Shown here piece after piece: positions 17,824 to 26,588 of a DNA stretch of 64,000 bases. The notes beneath the pieces are model-generated. The model saw nothing but the letters and a program-made list of their open reading frames with translations, did no database searches and was not told the origin of the DNA. Source of the DNA: RPQJ01 sp963732415 (GTDB taxonomy: Bacteria; Pseudomonadota; Gammaproteobacteria; Steroidobacterales; Steroidobacteraceae); NCBI GenBank assembly GCA_963732415.1, contig CAVSZK010000008.1, forward strand, positions 1-64,000, written 5' to 3'. Position numbers and translations under genes: made by a program. Within the stretch, counting starts at the first letter, position 1, and the number at the start of each line of letters is the position of its first letter.

Positions 17824-17938
17824 GCGCCCCTCCGGGGCCCCCGGCCGCCCGCCAGGCGCGCCGGCGGCCACCGGCGATCTTCAGGACTGGAACCGGCGTC
17901 TCTCGCATCGGGCGGGTCGATGTGGCATTACTGCCGTC

Positions 17939-20461
17939 ATGGACAGCCTTGGCGACGTGAGCGTGGGCAGCCGCGGTTCGAGTTGGGCGAGCCTCGTGTG
18001 CGGTGCGCTGCTGCTGGCCGGCTGCGGCGGTGGCGGCGGCGGTGGATCGTCGACGCCTGCGGACCTGACGCCGCCCTCGGTGCCGCAGGGTGTTACCACG
18101 AGCGCCACGTCCGCCACGCGGATCGTCGTCCAGTGGCAGGCATCCACCGATTCGGGCGCGGGCGTGGCCGGTTATCGCGTGTTTCGCGATGGCGGGGCCG
18201 ATGCCGTCGCGTCGCTCACCGGCACCACGTTCACGGACGAAGGGCTCGCGCCCTCGACTCGGTATTCCTACGCGGTGAGTGCCTACGACGCCGCTACTCC
18301 GCGCAACGAGTCGGCGCTGTCGGCTGCGGTGGCCGCGACAACGCAGGCCGCCAGCGACGCTGCGGGCCTGGACGCGCGACCCGACAATTCCACCTGTGTG
18401 GCGGGTGACCGGCCCACGCAGGCGGTAACGCTGGCGACCGAACGCGCGTTCCCCAGCCTGGCCTCGTTCTCGAGCCCGGTCCTGATGCTGCAGGCGCCGG
18501 GCGACAACGCGCACTGGTTCATCGTCGAGCAGGGCGGCACGGTGCGCGTGTTCGACAACCAGCCGGCAGTGTCGACGACGCGCAGCTTCGTCGATATCTC
18601 CGCGCGGGTGCGCTCGGGCGGCGAACAAGGCCTGCTCGGCATGGCGTTCCACCCGGGCTATCCGGGCGATCCGCGCGTCTACCTGTCCTACACGAATGCG
18701 ACCAGCGGCCTGGTGTCTCGGGTTTCCGAATTCCGCACGCGTGACGGCGGTGTAACGCTCGATCCTGCCAGTGAAGTGATACTGCTCAGCGTCGCCCAGC
18801 CGGCCGCCAATCACAACGGCGGCAACATCGCCTTCGGGCCGGACGGCCTGCTCTACATCGGCTTCGGTGACGGCGGCAGCGGCGGCGACCCCTGGGGCAC
18901 GATCGGCAACGGACAGGACCTCGGCACCTTGCTTGGCAAGCTGCTGCGCATCGACGTCGACGGCTCGACAGGCGGCGTCCGGTACCGGATTCCGGCTGGA
19001 AATCCGTATGCGGGCAACGCGCTCTGCAACACGGGCACCGGAGCGCAGAACTGCCCTGAAATCCACGCCTACGGCCTGCGCAACCCCTGGCGATGGAGCT
19101 TCGATCGCGGCAGCAGCCAGTTGTGGCTCGCGGACGTGGGGCAGGGCACGATCGAGGAGGTGAATCGCATCGTTGCGGGCGGCAACTACGGCTGGCGATG
19201 TTTCGAGGGCACGAGACCGTACAATACGACCTGCGGCCCGAATGCCGCGAGCAGCCTGCCGCCCGTCGCGCAGTATGACCATACGCTGGGCCAGTCGATC
19301 ACCGGAGGCTACGTCTATCGTGGGTCGGCCATCCCGGCGCTCGCGGGTCGCTACGTGTTCGGCGACTTCGTGTCGGGACGAATCTGGCACATCGCGGGCG
19401 ACACGGCGCCGACCATGACGGTAAGCGCGGGCTTCGCCAGCGGCCTGTCGATCGCAGCATTTGGACAGGACGCGGACGGCGAACTGTACGTGGTGAACTA
19501 CGCGGGCACGCTCCACCGGCTGCGGTCCGCCGCGGGCGGGGGCGGTTCGGTGCCGGACCAGCTCTCGGCGACCGGTTGCACGCTGCCCGGTGATGCGACG
19601 CGGCCTGCGGCAGGGCTGGTGCCCTACGCGCCCAACGCGCCGTTCTGGTCAGACGGTGCGGCCAAGGAGAGATACCTGGGCCTGCCGAACGGCGCGACGA
19701 TGACCGCGATGGCCGACGGCGACATCGATTTTCCGAACGGTACGGTCTTGATGAAGCAATTCCGGCTGGGCGGCCGGCTGGTCGAGACGCGGCTGTTCAT
19801 GCGGCACACCGATGGCGAGTGGGCCGGCTACAGTTACCAGTGGAATGCGCAGCAGACGGACGCGACAAGGGTCGCTGGCGGCAAGCTCGTCGCGGTCGGC
19901 GGCCAGGACTGGGTTTTTCCGAGCGAAGCGCAGTGCTTGTCCTGCCACACAGCGGCGGCAGGGCGCAGCCTCGGGCTCGAGATCGCGCAGTTGAACGGTC
20001 CGCTGTTCTATGCCCAGACCGGGCGCACCGCCAACCAGCTGCTGACGCTGGACTCGATCGGGATGTTCAGTCCGCCGCTCGCAACACCCCCCGACATGTT
20101 GCCGTCGATGCCGGATCCGTTCGGCAGCGGCGGCACGCTGGCCGAACGCGCCCGGTCCTACCTGCACACCAACTGTTCGCAGTGTCACCGGCCGAATGGC
20201 GGCACACCCACCGACCTCGACCTGCGCTACGCGACCGCACTTGCGGCGACGAACGGTTGCAACCGCGTGCCGCAGGCGGGCGACCTCGGGCTTGCGAATG
20301 CAAGGATCATCGCTCCGGGCGCTGCCGACCGATCGGTGCTCATCGCGCGCGCCGGCCGTCGCGACGCGCAGGCGATGCCGCCGCTCGCGAGCACGGTCGT
20401 TGATGCGGCCGGCGTCGACCTGCTGACGCGCTGGGTAAATTCGCTCGCGAGCTGCAACTAG
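17939..20461 (+). CDS. Lipoprotein fusing FN3, sugar-dehydrogenase propeller and diheme cytochrome c
   Basis: An 840-residue fusion. A signal peptide with lipobox LLLAGC (Cys29) and a glycine linker lead to a fibronectin type III domain (about 45-135), then a glucose/sorbosone dehydrogenase beta-propeller (about 145-535; motifs EQGLLGMAFHPGY, NHNGGNIAFGPDG, GKLLRIDVDG), then a C-terminal domain with two heme c sites, CLSCH (Cys666) and CSQCH (Cys746). It is probably tethered facing the periplasm or cell surface and could pass electrons from a PQQ-type dehydrogenase to its own hemes. PQQ dependence and substrate are inferred from the family. The large size is due to the fusion. Confidence 0.85.
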   Translation: MDSLGDVSVGSRGSSWASLVCGALLLAGCGGGGGGGSSTPADLTPPSVPQGVTTSATSATRIVVQWQASTDSGAGVAGYRVFRDGGADAVASLTGTTFTDEGLAPSTRYSYAVSAYDAATPRNESALSAAVAATTQAASDAAGLDARPDNSTCVAGDRPTQAVTLATERAFPSLASFSSPVLMLQAPGDNAHWFIVEQGGTVRVFDNQPAVSTTRSFVDISARVRSGGEQGLLGMAFHPGYPGDPRVYLSYTNATSGLVSRVSEFRTRDGGVTLDPASEVILLSVAQPAANHNGGNIAFGPDGLLYIGFGDGGSGGDPWGTIGNGQDLGTLLGKLLRIDVDGSTGGVRYRIPAGNPYAGNALCNTGTGAQNCPEIHAYGLRNPWRWSFDRGSSQLWLADVGQGTIEEVNRIVAGGNYGWRCFEGTRPYNTTCGPNAASSLPPVAQYDHTLGQSITGGYVYRGSAIPALAGRYVFGDFVSGRIWHIAGDTAPTMTVSAGFASGLSIAAFGQDADGELYVVNYAGTLHRLRSAAGGGGSVPDQLSATGCTLPGDATRPAAGLVPYAPNAPFWSDGAAKERYLGLPNGATMTAMADGDIDFPNGTVLMKQFRLGGRLVETRLFMRHTDGEWAGYSYQWNAQQTDATRVAGGKLVAVGGQDWVFPSEAQCLSCHTAAAGRSLGLEIAQLNGPLFYAQTGRTANQLLTLDSIGMFSPPLATPPDMLPSMPDPFGSGGTLAERARSYLHTNCSQCHRPNGGTPTDLDLRYATALAATNGCNRVPQAGDLGLANARIIAPGAADRSVLIARAGRRDAQAMPPLASTVVDAAGVDLLTRWVNSLASCN

Positions 20462-20544
20462 GCGAAGTCCTGGTCGCGCCTGGTCGGAATCTCGAACAGC
20501 ATTTCGCGTCGGATGTTCCTGGCACACGGCTGGGCCGCACGCTC

Positions 20545-20565
20545 CTGCCGGCCAGCGCCCGGCAG
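20545..20565 (+). terminator. Weak hairpin after the propeller-cytochrome gene
   Basis: An inverted repeat CTGCCGG / CCGGCAG with a 7-base loop, 84 bases after the preceding stop codon. No T tract follows, so a role as terminator is only possible. Confidence 0.25.
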
Positions 20566-20585
20566 CGCATGACTTGCGGGTTCAG

Positions 20586-20634
20586 TTGACCAGTTTTATC
20601 ATTCTGAATCAATCTGATTAAGAGTGACTTGGCA
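20586..20634 (+). promoter_or_regulatory. Promoter/operator region of the toxin-antitoxin pair
   Basis: A conspicuously AT-rich stretch just before the antitoxin start. It holds a TTGACC -35-like hexamer (20586-20591) and two TCTGA copies at 20603 and 20613, exactly 10 bases (one helical turn) apart, a spacing suited to binding of ribbon-helix-helix dimers. Autoregulation by the antitoxin is inference. Confidence 0.4.
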
Positions 20635-20898
20635 ATGGCAACCCGGGTGGTGACGGCACACTTGCCGGCGGAACTGGCGAAGAAGCTCGATGGCCTGGCC
20701 GGCCAAGTCGACCGGCCGCGAGGATGGCTGGTCAAGGAGGCAATCGAGGCCTATGTCGGGCTGGCTGAGCAAAGGCGCAGCGAGACCATGGCGGCGCTGC
20801 GCGAAGCCTCAGCGGGCGGGGTGGTGGAGCACGACGAAGTAGAACTCTGGGCGGCCGGCTTGAAGTCGGGGCGTCGCGGCCGCAAGCGCACGGGTTGA
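20635..20898 (+). CDS. Ribbon-helix-helix antitoxin (ParD/CopG type)
   Basis: An 87-residue protein with an N-terminal ribbon-helix-helix DNA-binding fold (TRVVTAHLPAELAKKLDGLA, then PRGWLVKEAIEAYVG) and a charged C-terminal tail that would bind the toxin. ATG at 20635 gives the standard N-terminus; the open frame begins two codons earlier at TTG. It would neutralise the ParE-like toxin encoded 3 bases downstream and repress the pair's own promoter. Confidence 0.85.
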   Translation: MATRVVTAHLPAELAKKLDGLAGQVDRPRGWLVKEAIEAYVGLAEQRRSETMAALREASAGGVVEHDEVELWAAGLKSGRRGRKRTG

Positions 20899-20901
20899 AT
20901 C

Positions 20902-21177
20902 GTGGCGTTGCGCTGGACGCGGTCCGCGTATGCGGACCTGAAGAGGATTTACGAGTTTCTCGAGCCGGTGGACCCGTCCGCCGCGGTGCGCGCCGTGCGC
21001 AGTGTTGTCGCACGGGTGCGGCGGATTCCGCGTCAACCGCGCCTCGGCGAACGCGTGGCGGGCTTTGGCGATCATGAGGTGCGCCGGGTGCTGGTGCTGG
21101 AATATGAGGTTCGCTACGAGATTTCCGCTGCGGACGTGACCGTGCTCAGGATCTTCCACACGCGTGAGGATCGTTAG
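20902..21177 (+). CDS. ParE/RelE-family toxin
   Basis: A 91-residue protein of the RelE/ParE superfamily. The family's N-terminal helix appears as LRWTRSAYADLKRIYEFLE, and the C-terminal strands as HEVRRVLVLEYEVRYEI followed by VLRIFHTREDR. ParE toxins target DNA gyrase and RelE toxins cut mRNA; the Ser/Ala-Tyr-Ala-Asp-Leu pattern and C-terminus favour ParE, but this is not certain. GTG start, 3 bases after the antitoxin stop, so the two form one operon. Confidence 0.85.
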   Translation: MALRWTRSAYADLKRIYEFLEPVDPSAAVRAVRSVVARVRRIPRQPRLGERVAGFGDHEVRRVLVLEYEVRYEISAADVTVLRIFHTREDR

Positions 21178-21211
21178 CGCGGGTGGCAAACAAAAGCCGC
21201 GGGCCTGGACA

Positions 21212-21961
21212 CTACCTCGACGCCAGCACCATTCCCCGCGCGCGCGGCCCCACCAGGCGCAAGAATTCGTCGAATACCCGGTCGCTGAGTGGCTGCGCAA
21301 GCGCGAGGTGGTGCGGCGTCGCCGCTCGGATCCGCGCGATCTTCTGCGGGCTCCAGTGCTGGCCGATTTCTGTCCGCCCGGCCTCGCTTGCCAGCCAGCG
21401 CGCGACCAGTGCCTCATCTGCCTCGAGGTGGAACTGCAGCCCCCACGCGGAATCCCCAAGCCTGTATGCCTGGTTCCGGCAGTTGCGTGTCCACGCGAGC
21501 GGCACTGCCCCGGGAGGCGGCGCGAAGGTATAGGCATGCCACTGGAATACGAAGTGCGGGTGGTGCTCGAAGTGGCGGAACAACCGGTCGTCGTGCGCGG
21601 CCTTTCGCGTGTGTAGCCGGTACCAGCCGATTTCAGGCACGCGGTTTGGGTGAACATTGCCGCCCATGGCCTGCGCGAGCAGTTGTGCGCCGAGGCAGAT
21701 CCCGAGCATCGGCTTGCCCGAGGTCACCGCTTCGCGGATCGCGGCCATCTCGGTGCGCAGGTGTGGCATCAGGTCGGCCTGGTCCACGTTCATCGGCCCG
21801 CCCAGCACCACCAGCCCGTCGTACCGGCGCACGTCGGGTTCGGCGTGCGGCTCGCGGCCGAAGTTCACGTAGCGGATGCGCACGCCCGATTCGCGCAGTA
21901 GCCGGTCGAGATGACCGAGCGGTTCGGTGGCGACGTGCTGGAAGACGAGGATCTTGCGCAT
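21212..21961 (-). CDS. Class I glutamine amidotransferase-like protein
   Basis: A 249-residue stand-alone class I glutamine amidotransferase domain of the GMP-synthase-like/YfeJ-type group. The catalytic triad can be read: Cys89 in LGICLGAQLLAQAMGG, and His178 and Glu180 in WGLQFHLEAD. An oxyanion-side glycine run is VVLGGPMNVD. Such proteins hydrolyse glutamine or gamma-glutamyl compounds; no partner synthase lies nearby. It is divergent from an alpha/beta hydrolase and convergent with the ParE gene, 34 bases away. Confidence 0.88.
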   Translation of the reverse strand: MRKILVFQHVATEPLGHLDRLLRESGVRIRYVNFGREPHAEPDVRRYDGLVVLGGPMNVDQADLMPHLRTEMAAIREAVTSGKPMLGICLGAQLLAQAMGGNVHPNRVPEIGWYRLHTRKAAHDDRLFRHFEHHPHFVFQWHAYTFAPPPGAVPLAWTRNCRNQAYRLGDSAWGLQFHLEADEALVARWLASEAGRTEIGQHWSPQKIARIRAATPHHLALAQPLSDRVFDEFLRLVGPRARGMVLASR

Positions 21962-22048
21962 GGTTCGGTGCGGGCCGGGGCGGGCGCACTATATAGGGTG
22001 ACGCGGGCGTCGGGTATGCTCGCCGCCTTCGATTACCGGCTGCCTGAA

Positions 22049-22936
22049 ATGAACGAGACCTACCAGCCCCGGCGCGCGCCGGTCCACGAGCAGACGGTGG
22101 TCCGTGGCCTTCGACATCACGTGACGCGCTGGCCCGGGAGCGGCGAGGGGCTCGTGGTGCTGCTGCACGGCTGGATGGACACCGGCGACACCTTCCAGTT
22201 CCTGGTGGACGAAATGTCCGACCAGCACGCGTTCGTGGCGCCGGACTGGCGCGGTTTCGGCCGCAGCGAGTGGCCGGCGGACGGCTACTGGTTCCCGGAC
22301 TATTTCGGCGACCTGGATGCGTTGCTCGACCTCTGGTCTCCAGATGCGCCGGCCACTCTCATCGGGCACAGCATGGGCGGCAACATCGCGACCTTGTACG
22401 CGGGAATCCGCCCGGAACGCGTGGCGCGCGTCGTGTGCGTGGAGGGCTTCGGCCTGCGCCGCACCGAGCCTGCGCAGGCTCCGGGTCGTTATCGTGAATG
22501 GCTCAGCCAGTTGCGCGAACACCCCGGGCTCGCGACTTTCCCCTCACTGGAGGCGTTCGCCCACCTTCTGATGCGCCGCAACCCGCGGCTCACGCCCGAA
22601 CGCGCGCGTTTCATCGCGCAGGTGTGGACCCGTCCGGTCGAGGGCGGTGGTGTGCAGGCGCTGGGCGACCCGCGGCACAAGCGCGTGAACGCCGTGCTAT
22701 ATCGTCGCGAGGAGGCTGAGGCCTGCTGGCAGGAGGTCGTGGCGCCGGTCCTGTACGTAATCGCGGCGCAGTCCGAGTTCCTGCCACGCCTTGGCGACGA
22801 TGGCCGACCGGAACACATGGCGCGCATCATCCGCAGGCTCGAGCCCTGCACGATCGAGGATGCGAGCCACATGCTCCACCATGAGCGGCCGGCGGAGCTC
22901 GCGCATGCAATCGAGGCTTTTCTCGATCGCACGTAA
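22049..22936 (+). CDS. Alpha/beta hydrolase
   Basis: A 295-residue alpha/beta hydrolase. The oxyanion region is VVLLHGWMDTGDTF, the strand-6 motif is PDWRGFGRSEWP, and the nucleophile is Ser108 in IGHSMGGNIATLYAG; the catalytic His is likely in EDASHMLHHERP. It resembles esterase/epoxide-hydrolase-like proteins of the peptidase S33 group, with no specific substrate. ATG 22049 is preferred; the open frame back to 21911 overlaps the divergent amidotransferase gene. Confidence 0.85.
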   Translation: MNETYQPRRAPVHEQTVVRGLRHHVTRWPGSGEGLVVLLHGWMDTGDTFQFLVDEMSDQHAFVAPDWRGFGRSEWPADGYWFPDYFGDLDALLDLWSPDAPATLIGHSMGGNIATLYAGIRPERVARVVCVEGFGLRRTEPAQAPGRYREWLSQLREHPGLATFPSLEAFAHLLMRRNPRLTPERARFIAQVWTRPVEGGGVQALGDPRHKRVNAVLYRREEAEACWQEVVAPVLYVIAAQSEFLPRLGDDGRPEHMARIIRRLEPCTIEDASHMLHHERPAELAHAIEAFLDRT

Positions 22937-22965
22937 CTGGTCGCGTCGCTGGGCGTTGGTGACCC

Positions 22966-22971
22966 TATAAT
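22966..22971 (+). promoter_or_regulatory. TATAAT -10 hexamer before the first TolB-N/TPR gene
   Basis: A perfect TATAAT hexamer in a GC-rich setting, 28 bases before the ATG at 22999. No good -35 hexamer is seen at the usual distance, so this is a -10 candidate only. Confidence 0.4.
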
Positions 22972-22998
22972 CAGGTGACAGGGGGGTCCTGGCTCACG

Positions 22999-24738
22999 AT
23001 GTCCGACCAGATATCCGCGTTTGAGCGCTGGTTTGCAGAGATGCGACGCCGCAAGGTGTTTCGCGTCGTGGTCGTGTACCTGGTCGTAGCGTGGCTGCTT
23101 GTGCAGGTGGCGGACGCGATCTTCGAGCCGATGGGGTTGCCGGCGTGGACCTTGAAACTGGTCATCACGCTGGTCGCGCTCGGATTCCCGTTGGCCTGTG
23201 CGCTGGCCTGGGCGTTCGACGTGACTGCGAAGGGCATCGAGCGCACACCGGGCACGGACCCGGCCGCGTCCTCCTCGGCCCCGTCCGCGGGGACATCGAC
23301 CCAGGTTCCTGCCCCGGCGGCCGGTTCAGGCTTAGAATCCCCGGCACCGTCGATTCTTCCCGCCGGGCAGGCGCGATCGGCGGCGTTCGGCGCTGACGCC
23401 ACTGCAGGCGCTGCGTCCGAAGCGCCGGATTCCGTCGCGATCCTGCCGTTCGTGGACATGAGCCCCGAGCGCGACCAGGAGTACTTCTGCGATGGGATCG
23501 CGGAGGAGATCATCAACGCGCTTTGCTGCATCCGTGACCTGCGCATCGCGTCGCGTACCTCGTCGTTCCAGTTCAAGGGTCGCGCAGCGGACGTGCGCGA
23601 AATCGGCCGCATGCTCGGGGTGGGGGCTGTGCTCGAGGGCAGCGTCCGCAAGGCCGGTGAGCGCGTGCGGATTACCGCGCAGCTGGTGAGTTCTGCGGAC
23701 GGTTACCACCTCTGGTCGGAGAGCTATGATCGCGAGCTGAGCGACGTGTTCGCCATCCAGACCGAGATCGCGCAGAAACTGGTGGAGGCGCTGCGCGTGA
23801 GCCTGAGCCGGCAGGAACGCGAACTGATCCAGCGCCGCGGCACCAGCAATCCGGAGGCCTACGATCTATACCTGCGCGGTCAAGCCTGCCTGCGCGACGG
23901 GACGGACACGGAGATGGCTCCGGCCATCCAGTTTTTCCGCGAGGCAATCCTTCGCGACGAGCATTTTGCGCAGGCCCATGCGGGGCTCGCAAATGCGTGG
24001 TCGATGAAGGGCCTCTGGCGAACAGGAATGACGCAGGCGGACTTTGACGAGGCGTTCGCGGCGAGTCGACGTGCGCTCGAGCTCGAGCCGCGCATGCCGG
24101 AGGCGTACATCGCGCGTGGCCAGTTGCTTGCGCTGCAAGGCCACACGACCGAGGCCTACCAGGACTTCGAGGAAGCGATCCGGCTCAATCCCTCTTCGTT
24201 CGATGCGTATTATTCTTACGGAAGGCACCGCTTTCAGGGCGGAGAGTTCGAGCGGGCGGTGTCGCTCTACGAGGCAGCAATCAGGTTGAGGCCGGACGAC
24301 TACCAGGTGCGGTGCATGCTCGTGACCGCGCTGATGAAGCTGGGTCGTACCGAGCAGCACGGCGAAGCTGCTCGACGTGCGATGCTGGCGGTGGAGCGCC
24401 AGCTCGGGATCGACGCGGAGGATGGGCGAGCGCTGCAACTCGGTGCGGTGAATGCCGCTATGCTCGGCCTGCCCGAAAAGGCACGCGAGTTCGCCGCGCG
24501 GGTGCTCAAGGTGCGGCCGGACTCGTTCGCGACCTACTACAACGTCGCCTGCGCCTACTCGTTGCTGGGAGACATCGATGACGCGCTCGCCATGCTCGAT
24601 CAGGCCGTGCAGCACGGCCGCGGCAACCTCGAGTGGATCGAGCGTGACCCGGACTTCGATGCGCTGCGCCCGGACCCGCGGTTCGACGCCATCCTGGATC
24701 GAATCCGGGCAGCGCGCGCGCCGGGCGTGACGAGCTAG
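22999..24738 (+). CDS. TolB-N-domain/TPR membrane protein, copy 1
   Basis: A 579-residue protein with two hydrophobic segments in its first 75 residues (VFRVVVVYLVVAWLLVQVAD, then the stretch around LVALGFPLACALAWAFD). A low-complexity linker leads to a TolB N-terminal-like domain (SVAILPFVDMSPERDQEYF, GVGAVLEGSVRKAGERVRI, HLWSESYDRELSDVFAIQ) and about 8 TPR-like helices to the C-terminus. This arrangement is common in gammaproteobacteria, often attached to adenylate-cyclase or DNA-binding domains, which are absent here; the function is unknown. A paralogue lies at 57375-59204. Its stop codon overlaps that of the convergent DUF885 gene. Confidence 0.85.
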   Translation: MSDQISAFERWFAEMRRRKVFRVVVVYLVVAWLLVQVADAIFEPMGLPAWTLKLVITLVALGFPLACALAWAFDVTAKGIERTPGTDPAASSSAPSAGTSTQVPAPAAGSGLESPAPSILPAGQARSAAFGADATAGAASEAPDSVAILPFVDMSPERDQEYFCDGIAEEIINALCCIRDLRIASRTSSFQFKGRAADVREIGRMLGVGAVLEGSVRKAGERVRITAQLVSSADGYHLWSESYDRELSDVFAIQTEIAQKLVEALRVSLSRQERELIQRRGTSNPEAYDLYLRGQACLRDGTDTEMAPAIQFFREAILRDEHFAQAHAGLANAWSMKGLWRTGMTQADFDEAFAASRRALELEPRMPEAYIARGQLLALQGHTTEAYQDFEEAIRLNPSSFDAYYSYGRHRFQGGEFERAVSLYEAAIRLRPDDYQVRCMLVTALMKLGRTEQHGEAARRAMLAVERQLGIDAEDGRALQLGAVNAAMLGLPEKAREFAARVLKVRPDSFATYYNVACAYSLLGDIDDALAMLDQAVQHGRGNLEWIERDPDFDALRPDPRFDAILDRIRAARAPGVTS

Positions 24739-26513
24739 CGGATCGGCTCGTCGAAAGACAGTGCGCGGACGAAGCGCACCGGCGGCGAGCCGAAAGAAAG
24801 CACCTTGTCGTGGTATGCCTTCAGGTCGAAGTGCTCGCCCGCCCGCCGTTCGGCCTCGGCACGCATGTCGGCGTGCTCCTGGTAACCGACGAAATAAGTG
24901 GACAGCTGCGCGGATGTGAGCTGGGCACGCACCCACTTGCCTGCCGCCTCGCGCTCCTCCTGGAAACCGGTCTCGGTCATCAGCTTCATCGCTTCTTCAC
25001 GCGTCATTCCGTCCACGTGGATCGCCGAATCGATGATCGCGTTCGTCACCGCGCGCAGGTACCACTTGAACTGCACCAGCTGCATCAGCGGATCGCCGCC
25101 CTGGAATCCCTGCTCGCGCATGACACGTTCCGCGTAGACCGCCCAGCCCTCGATGAACGGCCCGGAGCCCAGCATCGCCCGCAGCACTGACGGGTATTGA
25201 TTCGAATGCGCGAGCTGCAGGTAGTGGCCGGGCATCGCCTCGTGGATCGTGAGGTTGGCGATCGAGCGGTCGTTGTACTCGCGCAGGAACGAGTCGACCT
25301 GCGCCTGGGTCCAGTCCGTCGGTATCGGCGAGACCGCGTAGAAAGTGCGCTGGCCCTTGTCCAGCGGTCCTGGCGAATCGCAATAGGCGACCGCGACACC
25401 GCGCTGGAACTCCGGCATCACGATGATCTCGAGCGGCTCCTGCGGCATCGAGACGAAGTTCCGCGCGCGAACGAAGTCGGTTGCCTCGACCAGCGTCTTG
25501 CGCGCGTAGTCCACCACGCCGTCGGGCGACGGATGCTGGGCGTTGGCGAGTGCCAGCGCGGCGACGATCACCGCCTGCTGCTCGGCGGGGCTGGGGTTGT
25601 CGGGCATGGCCGGCGCGTTGCCGCGTCCGGCCAGCGCCCTGCGTGACGCGTCGTACATCTGTTCGCGCGTGCGGACGACCTCGGTTTCGGCGCGCTCGCG
25701 GATCTGCTGGCGCGAGAGCGGTGACATCAGGGCGAAGCCGAGTTTCTCGTCGTACAGTTCCTTGCCGATGCGGAAATCACCCTTCGCATTCGGCACGAGT
25801 TCGGTTTCCAGCCACTTCTGGTGAATTTGGACGGCGGCCCGGGCGGTCTCGATCGCGGCCTTCAGGCGCGCCTGCTCATTTTCGGGGAGCTTGCCGATGT
25901 CCGGCACGACCAGTTCGTCCACCAGGCTCAGTACGCCCGGGTTCTGCTTGACCGCCGTCTCCGCGTGAATGGCGGGCACCCGCGCGGCGACCAGGTTGGC
26001 GCGTTGCTGTTCGAACAGGCGCGGAAGTTTCTCCAGCCGCGCGGTCACCGCGCGCAGCCGCTCCGGCAGCGGCGCGTAGTCGCGCGCAAGCAGGCCGTAG
26101 AGTGACTGTCCCGCGAGCTGCGTGTACAGGGTGGGATCCCAGGACCAGTCGCGATACTTTTCCTCGGTCCAGATCGAATAGCGCAGCTGGTTCTCAAGAA
26201 CCGCGGCGTCCACCTGGTTCTCGCGGCTGAGTGAGTCACGATCGATGACACCGAGATCGCCGAGCAGCGCCTTGTTCCATTCAAGTGCGCGGGCCCTGCC
26301 CGCCGCGCCCATGTCATCGAGGTCGGCGTCGAAGCGGTGGTCGCCGAGCGCCGTTGCCGAGACCGGCGAAAACTGGCCGAACTCGCCGACGTAGCGAGCG
26401 CTCAATGCCTCGAATTTCGCATCCGTCGCCGACGGAGCGGCGTTTGCCGCAGGGATGGCCAGCGCCGCGAACGCGGCGGCGAGCAGGGCAACTCTACGCA
26501 ATGGGGTCGGCAT
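24735..26513 (-). CDS. Exported DUF885 metallopeptidase-like protein
   Basis: A 592-residue exported protein of the DUF885 family. Residues 1-26 are a signal peptide. The family's zinc-binding motif is His424-Glu425-x4-His430 in TIHEAMPGHYLQLAH, with a downstream Glu in FIEGWAVYAERVM. Some DUF885 proteins are carboxypeptidases, so peptidase activity in the periplasm is likely but not shown. ATG 26513 has a GGAG ribosome site; the frame stays open far upstream through the divergent MFS gene, which is a coding shadow. Confidence 0.87.
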   Translation of the reverse strand: MPTPLRRVALLAAAFAALAIPAANAAPSATDAKFEALSARYVGEFGQFSPVSATALGDHRFDADLDDMGAAGRARALEWNKALLGDLGVIDRDSLSRENQVDAAVLENQLRYSIWTEEKYRDWSWDPTLYTQLAGQSLYGLLARDYAPLPERLRAVTARLEKLPRLFEQQRANLVAARVPAIHAETAVKQNPGVLSLVDELVVPDIGKLPENEQARLKAAIETARAAVQIHQKWLETELVPNAKGDFRIGKELYDEKLGFALMSPLSRQQIRERAETEVVRTREQMYDASRRALAGRGNAPAMPDNPSPAEQQAVIVAALALANAQHPSPDGVVDYARKTLVEATDFVRARNFVSMPQEPLEIIVMPEFQRGVAVAYCDSPGPLDKGQRTFYAVSPIPTDWTQAQVDSFLREYNDRSIANLTIHEAMPGHYLQLAHSNQYPSVLRAMLGSGPFIEGWAVYAERVMREQGFQGGDPLMQLVQFKWYLRAVTNAIIDSAIHVDGMTREEAMKLMTETGFQEEREAAGKWVRAQLTSAQLSTYFVGYQEHADMRAEAERRAGEHFDLKAYHDKVLSFGSPPVRFVRALSFDEPIR

Positions 26514-26588
26514 CAGGTTCTCCAGTCTCGGGTTTGCGCGGCAGGCTATGCTGCCGGGGCCGATGAAAGCAACCACGCCAGCCGCCAC

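Noticed and set aside
17843..17869. GGCCGCC/GGCGGCC inverted repeat after the methyltransferase-like gene as a terminator
   Set aside because: A 13-base loop and no T tract; repeats of this type are expected by chance in such GC-rich sequence.
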